From: Candidatus Micrarchaeota archaeon CG1_02_55_22 | GTDB taxonomy: Archaea > Micrarchaeota > Micrarchaeia > Norongarragalinales > UBA97 | DNA length: 48,284 nucleotides | Assembly: GCA_001871595.1 (NCBI GenBank) | Contig: MNVH01000018.1 | Span: 1 to 48,284, forward strand | Direction of reading: 5' to 3' | Shown: piece by piece, positions 8,204 to 14,974 of the stretch | Layout: every line of letters starts with the position of its first letter | Numbering within the stretch: the stretch's first letter is position 1 | Notes under the pieces: model-generated | Database searches by the model: none | Seen by the model: the letters and a program-made list of their open reading frames with translations, nothing else | What the model was told of the DNA's origin: nothing | Made by a program: the position numbers and the translations under genes

Positions 8204-8857
8204 TCACCCGAAGAGTGTTTCGTAGATTCTCTGCATCTCGTAACCCGTCGTTTCTCTTCCGACGAGTGCGCCGTTGCTGTTGGCGACTATGCCTAGTGAG
8301 TTGAATGGGACGCCGAAGTTTGTCGTGCCAACGCGGGCGTAGACTCCGAACATCTTGGCGAGGTGTTTGAGTTCGGTTTCGGTGAGTTCGTTGTATGCTA
8401 GTATTCCTTTGTTAGTCAGGGCGCTCGTGGTTGCTGCCGAGCCTAGGCCGGAAAAGCGTTGTGTGAACACTTCGACTCCGAGTGTTTCGCCGATTTTTTT
8501 TGCGGTTGCAGTGGGAATGTGCGTGCTGGTAAGCGCGGCCTTGTCGTTGCATACTATGGTGTTGCCGGGCGCGTAGGTATCGAGCTTGTAGACGTTGAGC
8601 CCGTGTTTCTTGAATATTTTTTCTTCTTTCGACGTGGAGGGTAGTATTACTCCGTTTGAGTTCATTGCGGTGTAGACGCCGACTAGGTGTGATTCGGAGA
8701 TGAAAGTCTTTTCGACGGGCGTGCCAAGCGCTTCGCGTGCGGCGTCAACGAATTTCTGGTGGCAGTTGCCTGCCACTATGGCGAGTTTATCGCTAGCCCG
8801 CGCGTAGAGCCCGATGAACGGGTTGTTGAAATAAGCTGTTGGTATTACGCGCGGCAA
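8204..8857 (-). CDS. eif6: Translation initiation factor aIF6
   Basis: Binds the large ribosomal subunit and prevents premature joining with the small subunit. The 217 aa fit the family, a five-fold pseudosymmetric pentein. Repeated short motifs around FIGLYARASD, LVGVYTAMNSNGVILP and NTIVCNDKAALTS are typical. The start is TTG at 8857, preceded by GGGGGCG and close behind the L31e stop, so it is part of the ribosomal-protein operon. Confidence 0.96.
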   Translation of the reverse strand: MPRVIPTAYFNNPFIGLYARASDKLAIVAGNCHQKFVDAAREALGTPVEKTFISESHLVGVYTAMNSNGVILPSTSKEEKIFKKHGLNVYKLDTYAPGNTIVCNDKAALTSTHIPTATAKKIGETLGVEVFTQRFSGLGSAATTSALTNKGILAYNELTETELKHLAKMFGVYARVGTTNFGVPFNSLGIVANSNGALVGRETTGYEMQRIYETLFG

Positions 8858-8872
8858 ACGTTAAACGCCCCC

Positions 8873-9313
8873 TTAATTGGCTTTTGGTAGGCTCACCGTC
8901 AGCACGCCGTCGCCGTCCTTCTGTAGGAGGACTTTGATGGTCTTGGCGGGTCGGTTGTGGGCTTGGCCTACAACTGCGTGGCTGACTTCTGGTAGTATGA
9001 TTACTTTGGTTGCCTTCGCGTTGCGTGCGGCGTGGGCGCGGAGCAGCCTCATGGCGACTCGGCCCTTCTTTGTTCGCGGCTTGGCGTGTGCGTCTATAAG
9101 TGAGAGTGTTGCGACGCGTTCGAGGACGAATTTCTTTTTCTCCTCTTTTTTCGCGGGCTTTTCCTCCTTCTTTGCCGCTGGTTTCTCGGCCTTGCTTTCC
9201 TTCTTTGCTTCGGCGGCCTCGGTCTTGGCTTCAACTGCGGCTTCGGATTGTTTTTCCTGCTTGAGCTTGACTTCTAGCTCTTTTCTTTCAATTATCGATT
9301 CATTCTTGTCCAT
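8873..9313 (-). CDS. rpl31e: Ribosomal protein L31e with a long charged N-terminal extension
   Basis: Large-subunit protein near the polypeptide exit. The conserved domain occupies the last ~85 residues (from KKFVLERVATLSL through RAHAARNAKATKV to the C-terminus). The first ~60 residues are an extra Lys/Glu/Ala-rich, probably helical extension (AEAKKESKAEKPAAKKEEKP), absent from ordinary L31e of about 90 aa. The extension is in frame, with a start at 9313 preceded by GAGTGAT, so it is probably translated rather than a wrong start. Confidence 0.92.
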   Translation of the reverse strand: MDKNESIIERKELEVKLKQEKQSEAAVEAKTEAAEAKKESKAEKPAAKKEEKPAKKEEKKKFVLERVATLSLIDAHAKPRTKKGRVAMRLLRAHAARNAKATKVIILPEVSHAVVGQAHNRPAKTIKVLLQKDGDGVLTVSLPKAN

Positions 9314-9320
9314 TAGTGTA

Positions 9321-9485
9321 TCACTCTACCTTGAGGTCCAGATTGTGGCGGCGCCAGTTGCGTTGCAGTGGGTTACGTCGCACCTTGCGTTTTGTCTTTG
9401 CTATTGCGAATATTGGTACACGCCTGTTGCGTACGTTTATGTGGGCTAGGGCTGCCTTCTTTTCCTTCGACTTATTTCGTGCCAT
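9321..9485 (-). CDS. rpl39e: Ribosomal protein L39e
   Basis: A 54-aa highly basic protein of the exit tunnel. The signature segment NRRVPIFAIAKTKRKV followed by NPLQRNWRRHNL is diagnostic. The start is the ATG at 9485, which has GGAAGTGA upstream and lies 4 nt after the PDCD5 stop; an upstream in-frame start would overlap that gene by 56 nt. Confidence 0.96.
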   Translation of the reverse strand: MARNKSKEKKAALAHINVRNRRVPIFAIAKTKRKVRRNPLQRNWRRHNLDLKVE

Positions 9486-9489
9486 TTTT

Positions 9490-9792
9490 TCACTTCCTTG
9501 AAAACGATATCTTTGTCTCCCGCCTTTGCGAGAGAACCTTCCCAATTATGAGCTTGAGTTGTTCTTCCGTTACCTTGCCGCGCAATTGCCCTTGCCGTGC
9601 TGCGTAGAGCACGAACGAGGCGACTTGCTCGTACAGTTCCGCGTTGGATAGCTTGACGTTGGCGAGGCGTTCGAGCGCTGCGGGCTCCATCGCCTGCTTC
9701 AACGCGGACTTGATTGTTGCTTCGCGCTCTTGCGCGGCCTGCATTTCGGCAAGCTTTTTTTGGTAAATTTCGTTTTGTTCTTCTTCGGGCAT
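9490..9792 (-). CDS. PDCD5-like DNA-binding protein
   Basis: A 100-aa member of the archaeal PDCD5/TFAR19-like family: an acidic N-terminus, a long helix (IYQKKLAEMQAAQERE) and a three-helix core with LERLANVKLSNAELYEQV and VTEEQLKLIIGKV. Homologues bind DNA in vitro; their cell role is unclear. It sits between S19e and L39e, the conserved archaeal position. Confidence 0.92.
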   Translation of the reverse strand: MPEEEQNEIYQKKLAEMQAAQEREATIKSALKQAMEPAALERLANVKLSNAELYEQVASFVLYAARQGQLRGKVTEEQLKLIIGKVLSQRRETKISFSRK

Positions 9793-9800
9793 GATGATGC

Positions 9801-10202
9801 TTACTCTGCCTTTACTGCTTTTTCCATGAACGAGATGCCTGCGGGCGAGACTGTGCGTCCAGTCTTCTCTTTCTTGATGAAGCCAGCTTTTTCAAGCTGT
9901 TGTAATGCTAGTCTGATGATTTTGCCGCCAGCCTTGCGGTGGTGGTGTCCGCCCACGGTGTGCGTGGTGCGGCCGCCGTACTTGTTGCGGAGGCGCTGGA
10001 CGCCGGAGGGGCGCTTTGATAGGGAGAGCAATAGTGATGCACAGCGTTTGAACCAGAATCCTTCCTCGTCGGGCGTGCGTTCTGCGTGGCTGCCGGTTTT
10101 TACTGCGTTGACCCATTCGGGTGCCTTTATTTCAGCATTGCTTTCTAGTTGTTTTGCTACCGCTTCGATTACGTCGTTTGCGGGCAGAGTCCAAGCCTTC
10201 AT
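9801..10202 (-). CDS. rps19e: Ribosomal protein S19e
   Basis: Small-subunit protein needed late in 30S maturation. The 133 aa have the winged-helix core with WVNAVKTGSHAERTP, WFKRCASLLL, LRNKYGGR and the C-terminal IIRLALQQLEKAGFIKK. The ATG at 10202 is preferred (GGTGAT 4 nt upstream) over an in-frame codon at 10223. The 115-nt space upstream holds a TATA-like TTTTTAAG (about 10303-10310, minus strand) and about 75 nt of leader in which I see no gene. Confidence 0.95.
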   Translation of the reverse strand: MKAWTLPANDVIEAVAKQLESNAEIKAPEWVNAVKTGSHAERTPDEEGFWFKRCASLLLSLSKRPSGVQRLRNKYGGRTTHTVGGHHHRKAGGKIIRLALQQLEKAGFIKKEKTGRTVSPAGISFMEKAVKAE

Positions 10203-10317
10203 TTTATCACCAATAAATTCCAAGGCTAAATCGTTGCTAGTAGCCTAGAAACAGCCAAACGTCCTATTGGGCGTTCGCAACAATAATAGTGCGCCAGATT
10301 GCTTAAAAACCCTTCGA

Positions 10318-10905
10318 CTAGCGTCTGCTTTTGGGTCTGGGGCCGGTCATTTTAGGCTTTGGTTTGGGTTGCGGGCCGGGCTTTGAGGTCGGTGGCGCGT
10401 ATGCTTGGAAGTGCGTTCTCCACGCTGACCGCAGGTTAGTCGCACCTTTTGCGTCTCTGAGTAAACTGAGTTTTCGCGCGGTTGCAAGCGCGGCCTTAAT
10501 GGCATTGCTTTCTTCTAGTTGCGAGATTTCTCTTGGTGCCAAGCCGCGGCCGTTTGCTGCGTGTATTTTGAGCAGGTGTGCTTCTTTTGCTGAAAGCACC
10601 CTTAACATTACTAGACCTTCGATTACTCCTGTTTTTGGGGCCGGTCGGTCTTCTGGGTATGCTTTTAGGAACTTTACCCATGGTTTAGAGTAAGTCAGTG
10701 ACTTAGCAGTAATTCTAACAAGACCTAATCGTTCGGCTTTCTCAAGCGCGCTTGGAAGTGTGCGTGCAGTCTGTGAATCCAGTAGTCCTGCAATCTTTTG
10801 TCTGCGTGCGTTGTTCTGTACGCGTCCGTGTCCTGCGTGGGTTGCTAGTGCTCTTGCCTCGGCGTGTGAGAACAGTCCTGCTTGAACCAGTACTTGAATC
10901 GGCAT
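10318..10905 (-). CDS. Hypothetical 195-aa protein with an internal duplication and basic tail
   Basis: Family not recognised. Two diverged copies of a ~65-residue unit are visible: residues ~10-82 (LFSHAEARALATHAGHGR...WVKFLKAY) and ~102-170 (VLSAKEAHLLKIHAANGR...WRTHFQAY). Each reads like a small helical or winged-helix fold. The last 25 residues are Pro/Lys/Arg-rich (KPGPQPKPKPKMTGPRPKSR), suggesting RNA or DNA contact. The ATG at 10905 follows the rpp21 stop by 2 nt with GGAGGAATAA upstream. In other archaea the RNA-binding YhbY gene often occupies this place between rpp21 and S19e; this protein is not YhbY but may have a related role (inference). Confidence 0.75.
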   Translation of the reverse strand: MPIQVLVQAGLFSHAEARALATHAGHGRVQNNARRQKIAGLLDSQTARTLPSALEKAERLGLVRITAKSLTYSKPWVKFLKAYPEDRPAPKTGVIEGLVMLRVLSAKEAHLLKIHAANGRGLAPREISQLEESNAIKAALATARKLSLLRDAKGATNLRSAWRTHFQAYAPPTSKPGPQPKPKPKMTGPRPKSRR

Positions 10906-10907
10906 AC

Positions 10908-11222
10908 TTATTCCTCCTTTTTCTTTTGTCTTGAGTACCCGTAGGCGGCTTCGGCTTGGCAGTGCTTGCATTTGTAGAGCACGCGCTTGTTCTTCGAGTC
11001 GATGCGTACGGTGACGGTGCGGTCGGGCACGAATACGGTGTAGCATTTTTTGCAGTACGAGCGGTTGCCGAGGGGGAAGCGGTGGCCCATGGCTATTGCG
11101 CGGGCGATTTTTACGTAGCGTCGCGCCAGTGCGGGGTCGTCGGTAGTGGTTTTTGTCGCTAGCGCCAAGAGCTTTTTGCACCGGTCTTTGGCGATTGATT
11201 TTGAATCGATTTGTTTACTCAT
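10908..11222 (-). CDS. rnp4: RNase P protein component 4 (Rpp21/Rpr2)
   Basis: A protein subunit of archaeal RNase P, helping cleave the tRNA 5' leader. Of its 104 aa, the N-terminal helices (RCKKLLALATK, ALARRYVKIARAIAMGHRF) are followed by a zinc ribbon with two CxxC pairs, CKKC and CKHC. The ATG lies inside the end of nep1 (8-nt overlap), so both are co-translated. Confidence 0.94.
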   Translation of the reverse strand: MSKQIDSKSIAKDRCKKLLALATKTTTDDPALARRYVKIARAIAMGHRFPLGNRSYCKKCYTVFVPDRTVTVRIDSKNKRVLYKCKHCQAEAAYGYSRQKKKEE

Positions 11223-11883
11223 CTGCTACCTCGCAAGCGGCTATGGCGTCGGCAAGCACGGTCCACGCGCACAGTTCGATGTCGGAAATGGATGCTTTAG
11301 GGAGTTTCTTTAGTTCGGGTGAGTCGAAGACTCCGTGCGGAAAACCGCCCAGAACGAAGCACACGTTCTTGTCCTTGATTTTCTTTGATAGTTTGGTGAG
11401 CGTCGTCTTTTCGCCCGACGCGTCGAGTACGATTACAAGCGTCTTTTTCGGTAGTTCTTTGAGCAGCTTTCCAACAGTCTTGTCTTCGAGTTCTAGCAGC
11501 GTCTTGCCCTCGTATTCGATGTGCTTGCGTCTGAAGAGGTCTTGCATCAGGCCGCAGAACCTGTTGTATACTCGGGGGATGCGCACGCCGGGGTCGAACT
11601 TGACGACGCGGTCGTTTATAGTGTGAACGTAGAGGTGTAGTTTTCCTGATTGGTTGAGTTTCGAGTCGAGGGCGAGCAGCGCGCAGAAGTGGGCGATGTC
11701 GGGCCTGCCTCGCTTGTGCCAGTCTTTGAGCTTGCGCATTGCCGCGAGGTGGCGCGACGAGTCGAGTAAGAGCTCGCCGGGCTTTCTCTTCAAGCGCTTG
11801 GCTTCCGCAGCAATTGACGCGTCGCCCCAGAGTTCTTTCGGAACGGTTTCGAGCGCGCTCTCTGCGAGGATGAACGTGTACAT
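11215..11883 (-). CDS. nep1: Nep1 (Emg1), rRNA pseudouridine N1-methyltransferase
   Basis: A SPOUT-class SAM-dependent methyltransferase acting on small-subunit rRNA during ribosome assembly. The 222 aa contain the family signatures RPDIAHFCALLALDS, LYVHTINDRVV, GVRIPRVYNRFCGLM and the SAM-knot region (CFVLGGFPHGVFD). The ATG at 11883 lies about 25 nt after AATTAAAAC (11906-11916, minus strand), so the transcript may be leaderless. It heads the rpp21-ribosomal protein block. Confidence 0.94.
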   Translation of the reverse strand: MYTFILAESALETVPKELWGDASIAAEAKRLKRKPGELLLDSSRHLAAMRKLKDWHKRGRPDIAHFCALLALDSKLNQSGKLHLYVHTINDRVVKFDPGVRIPRVYNRFCGLMQDLFRRKHIEYEGKTLLELEDKTVGKLLKELPKKTLVIVLDASGEKTTLTKLSKKIKDKNVCFVLGGFPHGVFDSPELKKLPKASISDIELCAWTVLADAIAACEVADE

Positions 11884-11943
11884 TACAAAGTTATTTGCCG
11901 GCCGGGTTTTAATTAGTGTGGCTTGCGCTGGCGTTTGTTGAAG

Positions 11944-11962
11944 GTGGGCCTGGAGGGATTTG
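11944..11962. repeat. Copy of the tRNA-Ile 3' end (direct repeat, possible att scar)
   Basis: GTGGGCCTGGAGGGATTTG is identical to 12193-12211, the acceptor and T-arm 3' end of the tRNA gene, in the same orientation. Weaker similarity continues for another ~10 nt toward the variable loop (GGTC retained, T-stem 5' strand lost). This is either an attachment-site duplication or a decayed tRNA copy. Confidence 0.7.
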
Positions 11963-12041
11963 GAACAGACCTTTTTATGCGCCGTCATTCCGTTACTCCG
12001 GCACATTAAAAGCTCGACCAAAAGTTGCGTTCGCGGGGGGT

Positions 12042-12177
12042 CTGAATGTCGACTTTCAGCACAACCCGCGGGTTGTGTCTGATTCATCAGCCTCGGGCTG
12101 ATGAACATTCAGGGGGGCGAAGCCCTCCTATGCCTGTTGGCCGCGGCCAACGGCACGCGCAAAGCCCGTGGCTTTGC
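12042..12177. other. Cluster of five strong hairpins beside tRNA-Ile
   Basis: Five adjacent inverted repeats lie in this gene-free stretch. CACAACCCGCGGGTTGTG (12060-12077) is a perfect palindrome. TTCATCAGCC-TCG-GGCTGATGAA spans 12083-12105. GGGGGGC-GAA-GCCCTCC spans 12112-12128. GTTGGCCGCGGCCAAC (12136-12151) is a perfect palindrome. GCAAAGCC-CGT-GGCTTTGC spans 12159-12177. An outer stem CTGAATGT (12042-12049) with ACATTCAG (12105-12112) encloses the first two, giving a three-way junction. No credible reading frame covers it. Confidence 0.8.
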
Positions 12178-12193
12178 TTGCGAGAAGCCGGAG

Positions 12194-12310
12194 TGGGCCT
12201 GGAGGGATTTGAACCCTCGACCACCTGTTGTCTTAGGCGCTTTGACGCAACTCCTAACGGGGTTGCGCGTCATATAAGACAGGCGCTCTACCAGACTAAG
12301 CTACAAGCCC
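12194..12310 (-). tRNA. tRNA-Ile (anticodon UAU) with a 43-nt intron
   Basis: The acceptor stem GGGCTTG/CAGGCCC, D-arm GCTT...GAGC, T-arm GAGGG-TTCAAAT-CCCTC and discriminator A all pair; CCA is not encoded. The anticodon stem is CCTGT/ACAGG. The 5' exon is 12310-12273, the intron 12272-12230 and the 3' exon 12229-12194 (mature 74 nt). A bulge-helix-bulge supports splicing after position 37: central helix CTTA/TAAG with bulges TA|T and AC|A. The spliced loop is CTTATAA, anticodon UAU for AUA. The body resembles archaeal tRNA-Ile. A TATA-like TTTTTAAC lies at about 12336-12344 (minus strand). Confidence 0.92.
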
Positions 12311-12317
12311 AACTAAT

Positions 12318-12345
12318 AGTTTTTATTGCTTGGAAACGTTAAAAA
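12318..12345. promoter_or_regulatory. Overlapping divergent TATA boxes for tRNA-Ile and pssA
   Basis: TTTTTATT (12319-12326, plus strand) lies about 28 nt before the pssA ATG at 12353. CTTTTTAACG read on the minus strand (12336-12345) lies about 26-35 nt before the tRNA 5' end. The two core promoters interlock within 30 bp. Confidence 0.55.
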
Positions 12346-12352
12346 GCGTACT

Positions 12353-12841
12353 ATGAAACTCCTTGCTGTGAAGGATTGTTTGACTCTGCTTAATCTGGCG
12401 GCGGGTTTTGCCGCGCTTGTAGCTGCGCTTCGCGGCGAGTTTTTATTTGCCGGCGGGTTCATCGTGCTCGGCTTGGTTTTCGATGCTCTCGACGGGCGTG
12501 TTGCGCGTGCGGTGCGCGGGGGCGATAATTTTGGGCGCGAGTTGGATTCGCTCGCCGACGTGGTCTCTTTCGGCGTCGCGCCTGCTTTTTTGGCCGTTGC
12601 GTTGTGGGGCGGTGCGTGGGTCGCGGCGTGCGGTGCGTTGTATGCGTGCGCTGCAGCGGTGCGCCTCGCCAAGTTTAACATTCAGACCGCTAAAGGCGTT
12701 TTCTTTGGTTTGCCGTCTCCCGTCGCGGCGGTGGTAGCGGTTGCGGTAACGTTGTTTTCGTCGGTGTGGTTTGTCGTTGCTGGCGCGTTGTTTGTTTTGG
12801 CGTTTGCTATGCTGGCCGATTTTCGCGTGCCCAAAATCTAG
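12353..12841 (+). CDS. pssA: CDP-alcohol phosphatidyltransferase, probable archaetidylserine synthase
   Basis: A membrane enzyme attaching an alcohol, probably serine, to CDP-archaeol. The 162 aa carry the CDP-alcohol motif from DALDGRVARA through GRELDSLADVVSFG, with the DG..AR and D...D residues intact, and several hydrophobic segments. Serine as substrate is favoured by the LDSLADVVSFGVAPA context typical of PssA; other head groups are possible. The ATG at 12353 is preferred over an in-frame TTG at 12326, which overlaps the TATA box. It overlaps the convergent nadM by 4 nt. Confidence 0.88.
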   Translation: MKLLAVKDCLTLLNLAAGFAALVAALRGEFLFAGGFIVLGLVFDALDGRVARAVRGGDNFGRELDSLADVVSFGVAPAFLAVALWGGAWVAACGALYACAAAVRLAKFNIQTAKGVFFGLPSPVAAVVAVAVTLFSSVWFVVAGALFVLAFAMLADFRVPKI

Positions 12842-13353
12842 TACTTGTCTTCTGCAACGATGTCCATGCGGTGGGCGCCGTCGATTCTTTCTAGTACGGT
12901 TATAACGCTCTTCGGGACGAGGCCGTCAGGGTTCTCGCCGTTCGACAACGCGTTGCGTACTGCGGTGCTCGAGTACTTTTCGCGTTCGAAGTCCGGGAAG
13001 CTCTTGACCGGGACGTTCCACGAAGAGAAGATGTCTGCTATGACCGAGCGGTTGGTGTACACGGTGTCGAACGCTGGACAGGCCATGCGCAAGTTCGCTG
13101 CGGTACCCTTGTAGGAGTCGGCGTCCGGGACTTGCACTATCAGGCATTTTCCCAACAGGCCTGCTTCTTTAAGCATTTCTTTTAGCATGAGCGTGCGTTC
13201 GCCGCCTGAGAACGGGTTGCGTTCGGTGTGGCTTTGCAGGGACGAGCCTATTGCTACTATGAGTTCGTCGCACTCTCCGAGGATGTGGCGTATTACTGCC
13301 AAGTGGCCCGTGTGGGGTGGGTTGAATCTGCCCCAGTAAACTGCGGTTGTCAT
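12838..13353 (-). CDS. nadM: Nicotinamide-nucleotide adenylyltransferase (archaeal NadM type)
   Basis: Makes NAD from NMN and ATP. The 171 aa fit the archaeal family: N-terminal GRFNPPHTGHL with the HxGH nucleotidyl-transfer motif, and a C-terminal KYSSTAVRNAL corresponding to the ISSTxIR motif. With NnrD further along, it points to NAD(P) synthesis and repair in this region. Confidence 0.94.
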   Translation of the reverse strand: MTTAVYWGRFNPPHTGHLAVIRHILGECDELIVAIGSSLQSHTERNPFSGGERTLMLKEMLKEAGLLGKCLIVQVPDADSYKGTAANLRMACPAFDTVYTNRSVIADIFSSWNVPVKSFPDFEREKYSSTAVRNALSNGENPDGLVPKSVITVLERIDGAHRMDIVAEDKY

Positions 13354-13434
13354 ACTTTACTTAGAATGGCCAATGCTTTAAATCTCCGTGCCGTAAAGGC
13401 AAACGCTTTAATCCAGTTGTTTCGTGACATTCTA

Positions 13435-14748
13435 ATGAAGTTCATATTGCTTTTCACGCTCTTGCTTGCGCCGCTGGCGTGGGCAGTTCCAGCTTCGAGT
13501 TTTCTGCCCGTCGGCGAATCGCTTGCCGCAGAATACAATTTATCGCTCGGCGCGAGCCAGTACGCGCTCGTGATTGGCTCCAACGGTACGGCGTACTTCT
13601 TTGATGGCGCTACTGTTGTGGGTTCTCTAACGCTCGCCGCGCGGCTGGAGTCTGCGGCATCCGTTGTCGGTAGCGAGTCGACTGGCCGTGCGTCCGCATC
13701 CGTAGCCGAGTTCAAGGATTCTGTTTCTGCATGCAGCGACGCGTATGCCGATTTTGTGTCGAGCAAGTACGTCTGTTACGACGATTCGTACCACAAGTAC
13801 CAGTGCACTTACTTGTGGGATCAAGGTTTTTGGCGTGAAATACTGCCGTTCGACATTTCAATCGTTCGGCGCGACGTAGAAGCATCTTTACCGGTGTTGA
13901 AAGACGCGGCGGACCAAGCAGTTTCGTTTTCCACTGCCGGCGATTATGCCGGCGTTGCCGCGGGCTTGCGTGCGTCTGCCGGCGCGGCGGAAAACTTCTC
14001 GGCAGCCAACAAAATCATGCTTTCTTACCGTCCGTTCCGCGTTGACGCCCGTCTTTCGCGGTGCGCGTTTAATTCGAGCGTGCTTGAGTCAGCGCTTGCC
14101 GATGCTTCGGTGGCGTCGGCTTTCTCTTCCGGTCTTGCGGACAAATCGGTTGCTTTCGCCGTGTCGGTGGCCGGAGAGCCAGGCCCTGCCGCGATAGCCA
14201 ACGCGCGTGCTCGGTTGTCGTCCTATTTGTCCGAGGCTTCATTGATTAACGCGTCGGTTGCCGAGGCGAACCGTACGTTCTTGTTGTTTTTGGAGCAGGA
14301 TTTTGAGCGGGTCAGCTTGTCGCTCGAGCGGTTGGAGGACGAGCCCTTGCCCGTTAACCAGAAGTCGTTCAACTCGACTCTCGCCGAGGCGGTTTCGCGC
14401 GTCAAACGGGCTGGCGACGTTGCCGAGGCGTACGTTGAGGCAACGCAGTCGCTTTCGCTGTTGGCCGGCATGCTTGCTGAAGCGCCGGATGAGGCGTCTT
14501 CCGCGGCCTTCAACTCCACTGCAAAGCAGTACTACGCGTTGGAGTCGGCGCTCGTTCTAGGTTCCATTCCGCCCAAAAGCGATTTTGAGGCAGTCAAAAC
14601 AGTCGCGGATTCGGCGATGAGGCGTCTCGCGGATTTGGCAATCGAGCGCAAGCGGGATAACGGCATTCCGGCGTGGCTCATTGCTGGCGCGCTCATCGGC
14701 ATTGCGCTCATATTCGGGTTTGCTGCGTACCTGCGCAAGCGCAGTTAG
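13435..14748 (+). CDS. Secreted, membrane-anchored helical protein of unknown function
   Basis: Begins with a clear signal peptide (MKFILLFTLLLAPLAWA, cut near VPASS) at the ATG 13435 and ends with a transmembrane anchor (IPAWLIAGALIGIALIFGF) and basic tail (RKRS). Between them are about 390 residues, rich in Ala/Ser/Val and predicted helical, with a Cys/Tyr-rich patch near residues 100-120 (CSDAYADFVSSKYVCYDD). Such signal-plus-anchor architecture occurs in archaeal envelope proteins; I recognise no domain. GCTTTAATCC about 27 nt before the ATG may be the promoter. Confidence 0.8.
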   Translation: MKFILLFTLLLAPLAWAVPASSFLPVGESLAAEYNLSLGASQYALVIGSNGTAYFFDGATVVGSLTLAARLESAASVVGSESTGRASASVAEFKDSVSACSDAYADFVSSKYVCYDDSYHKYQCTYLWDQGFWREILPFDISIVRRDVEASLPVLKDAADQAVSFSTAGDYAGVAAGLRASAGAAENFSAANKIMLSYRPFRVDARLSRCAFNSSVLESALADASVASAFSSGLADKSVAFAVSVAGEPGPAAIANARARLSSYLSEASLINASVAEANRTFLLFLEQDFERVSLSLERLEDEPLPVNQKSFNSTLAEAVSRVKRAGDVAEAYVEATQSLSLLAGMLAEAPDEASSAAFNSTAKQYYALESALVLGSIPPKSDFEAVKTVADSAMRRLADLAIERKRDNGIPAWLIAGALIGIALIFGFAAYLRKRS

Positions 14749-14758
14749 GCAGGCTAAC

Positions 14759-14944
14759 TTGCGGCTTAGCCCAGAATATGCAGTCTCAAGCCTTTCTCAG
14801 AAAGGGTCCGGGATTTTGGGTTATGCGTTTGACGTGACCGACGAATTGTTTGAAGCTGCGGTATGTGCGTGGCTTTGGGAAGATGACGTTGAGCCTCGCG
14901 TTTTCCTCGCCAATAACCCGGGTTTTCACGTTTTGCTTTGGTAG
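14759..14944 (+). CDS. Possible small protein, 61 aa, TTG start
   Basis: Fills the gap between the preceding secreted protein and pyrG. The TTG at 14759 has GCAGGC upstream and starts 11 nt after the previous stop. The peptide has ordinary protein-like composition (DVTDELFEAAVCAWLWEDD, PRVFLANNPGF) with an acidic helix and an aromatic C-terminus. No family recognised, so it is a candidate only. Confidence 0.4.
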   Translation: MRLSPEYAVSSLSQKGSGILGYAFDVTDELFEAAVCAWLWEDDVEPRVFLANNPGFHVLLW

Positions 14945-14974
14945 TGGGCCTAGTTAATTGTTGCGCAGGCGCAG

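Noticed and set aside
11944-11972. A second tRNA gene at the repeated 3' end
   Set aside because: Only the acceptor/T-arm 3' strand is present; the 5' half, D-arm and anticodon arm are absent.
12046-12342. Frame running through the hairpin cluster and tRNA
   Set aside because: It crosses palindromes and the tRNA gene antisense; the peptide is just translated structure.
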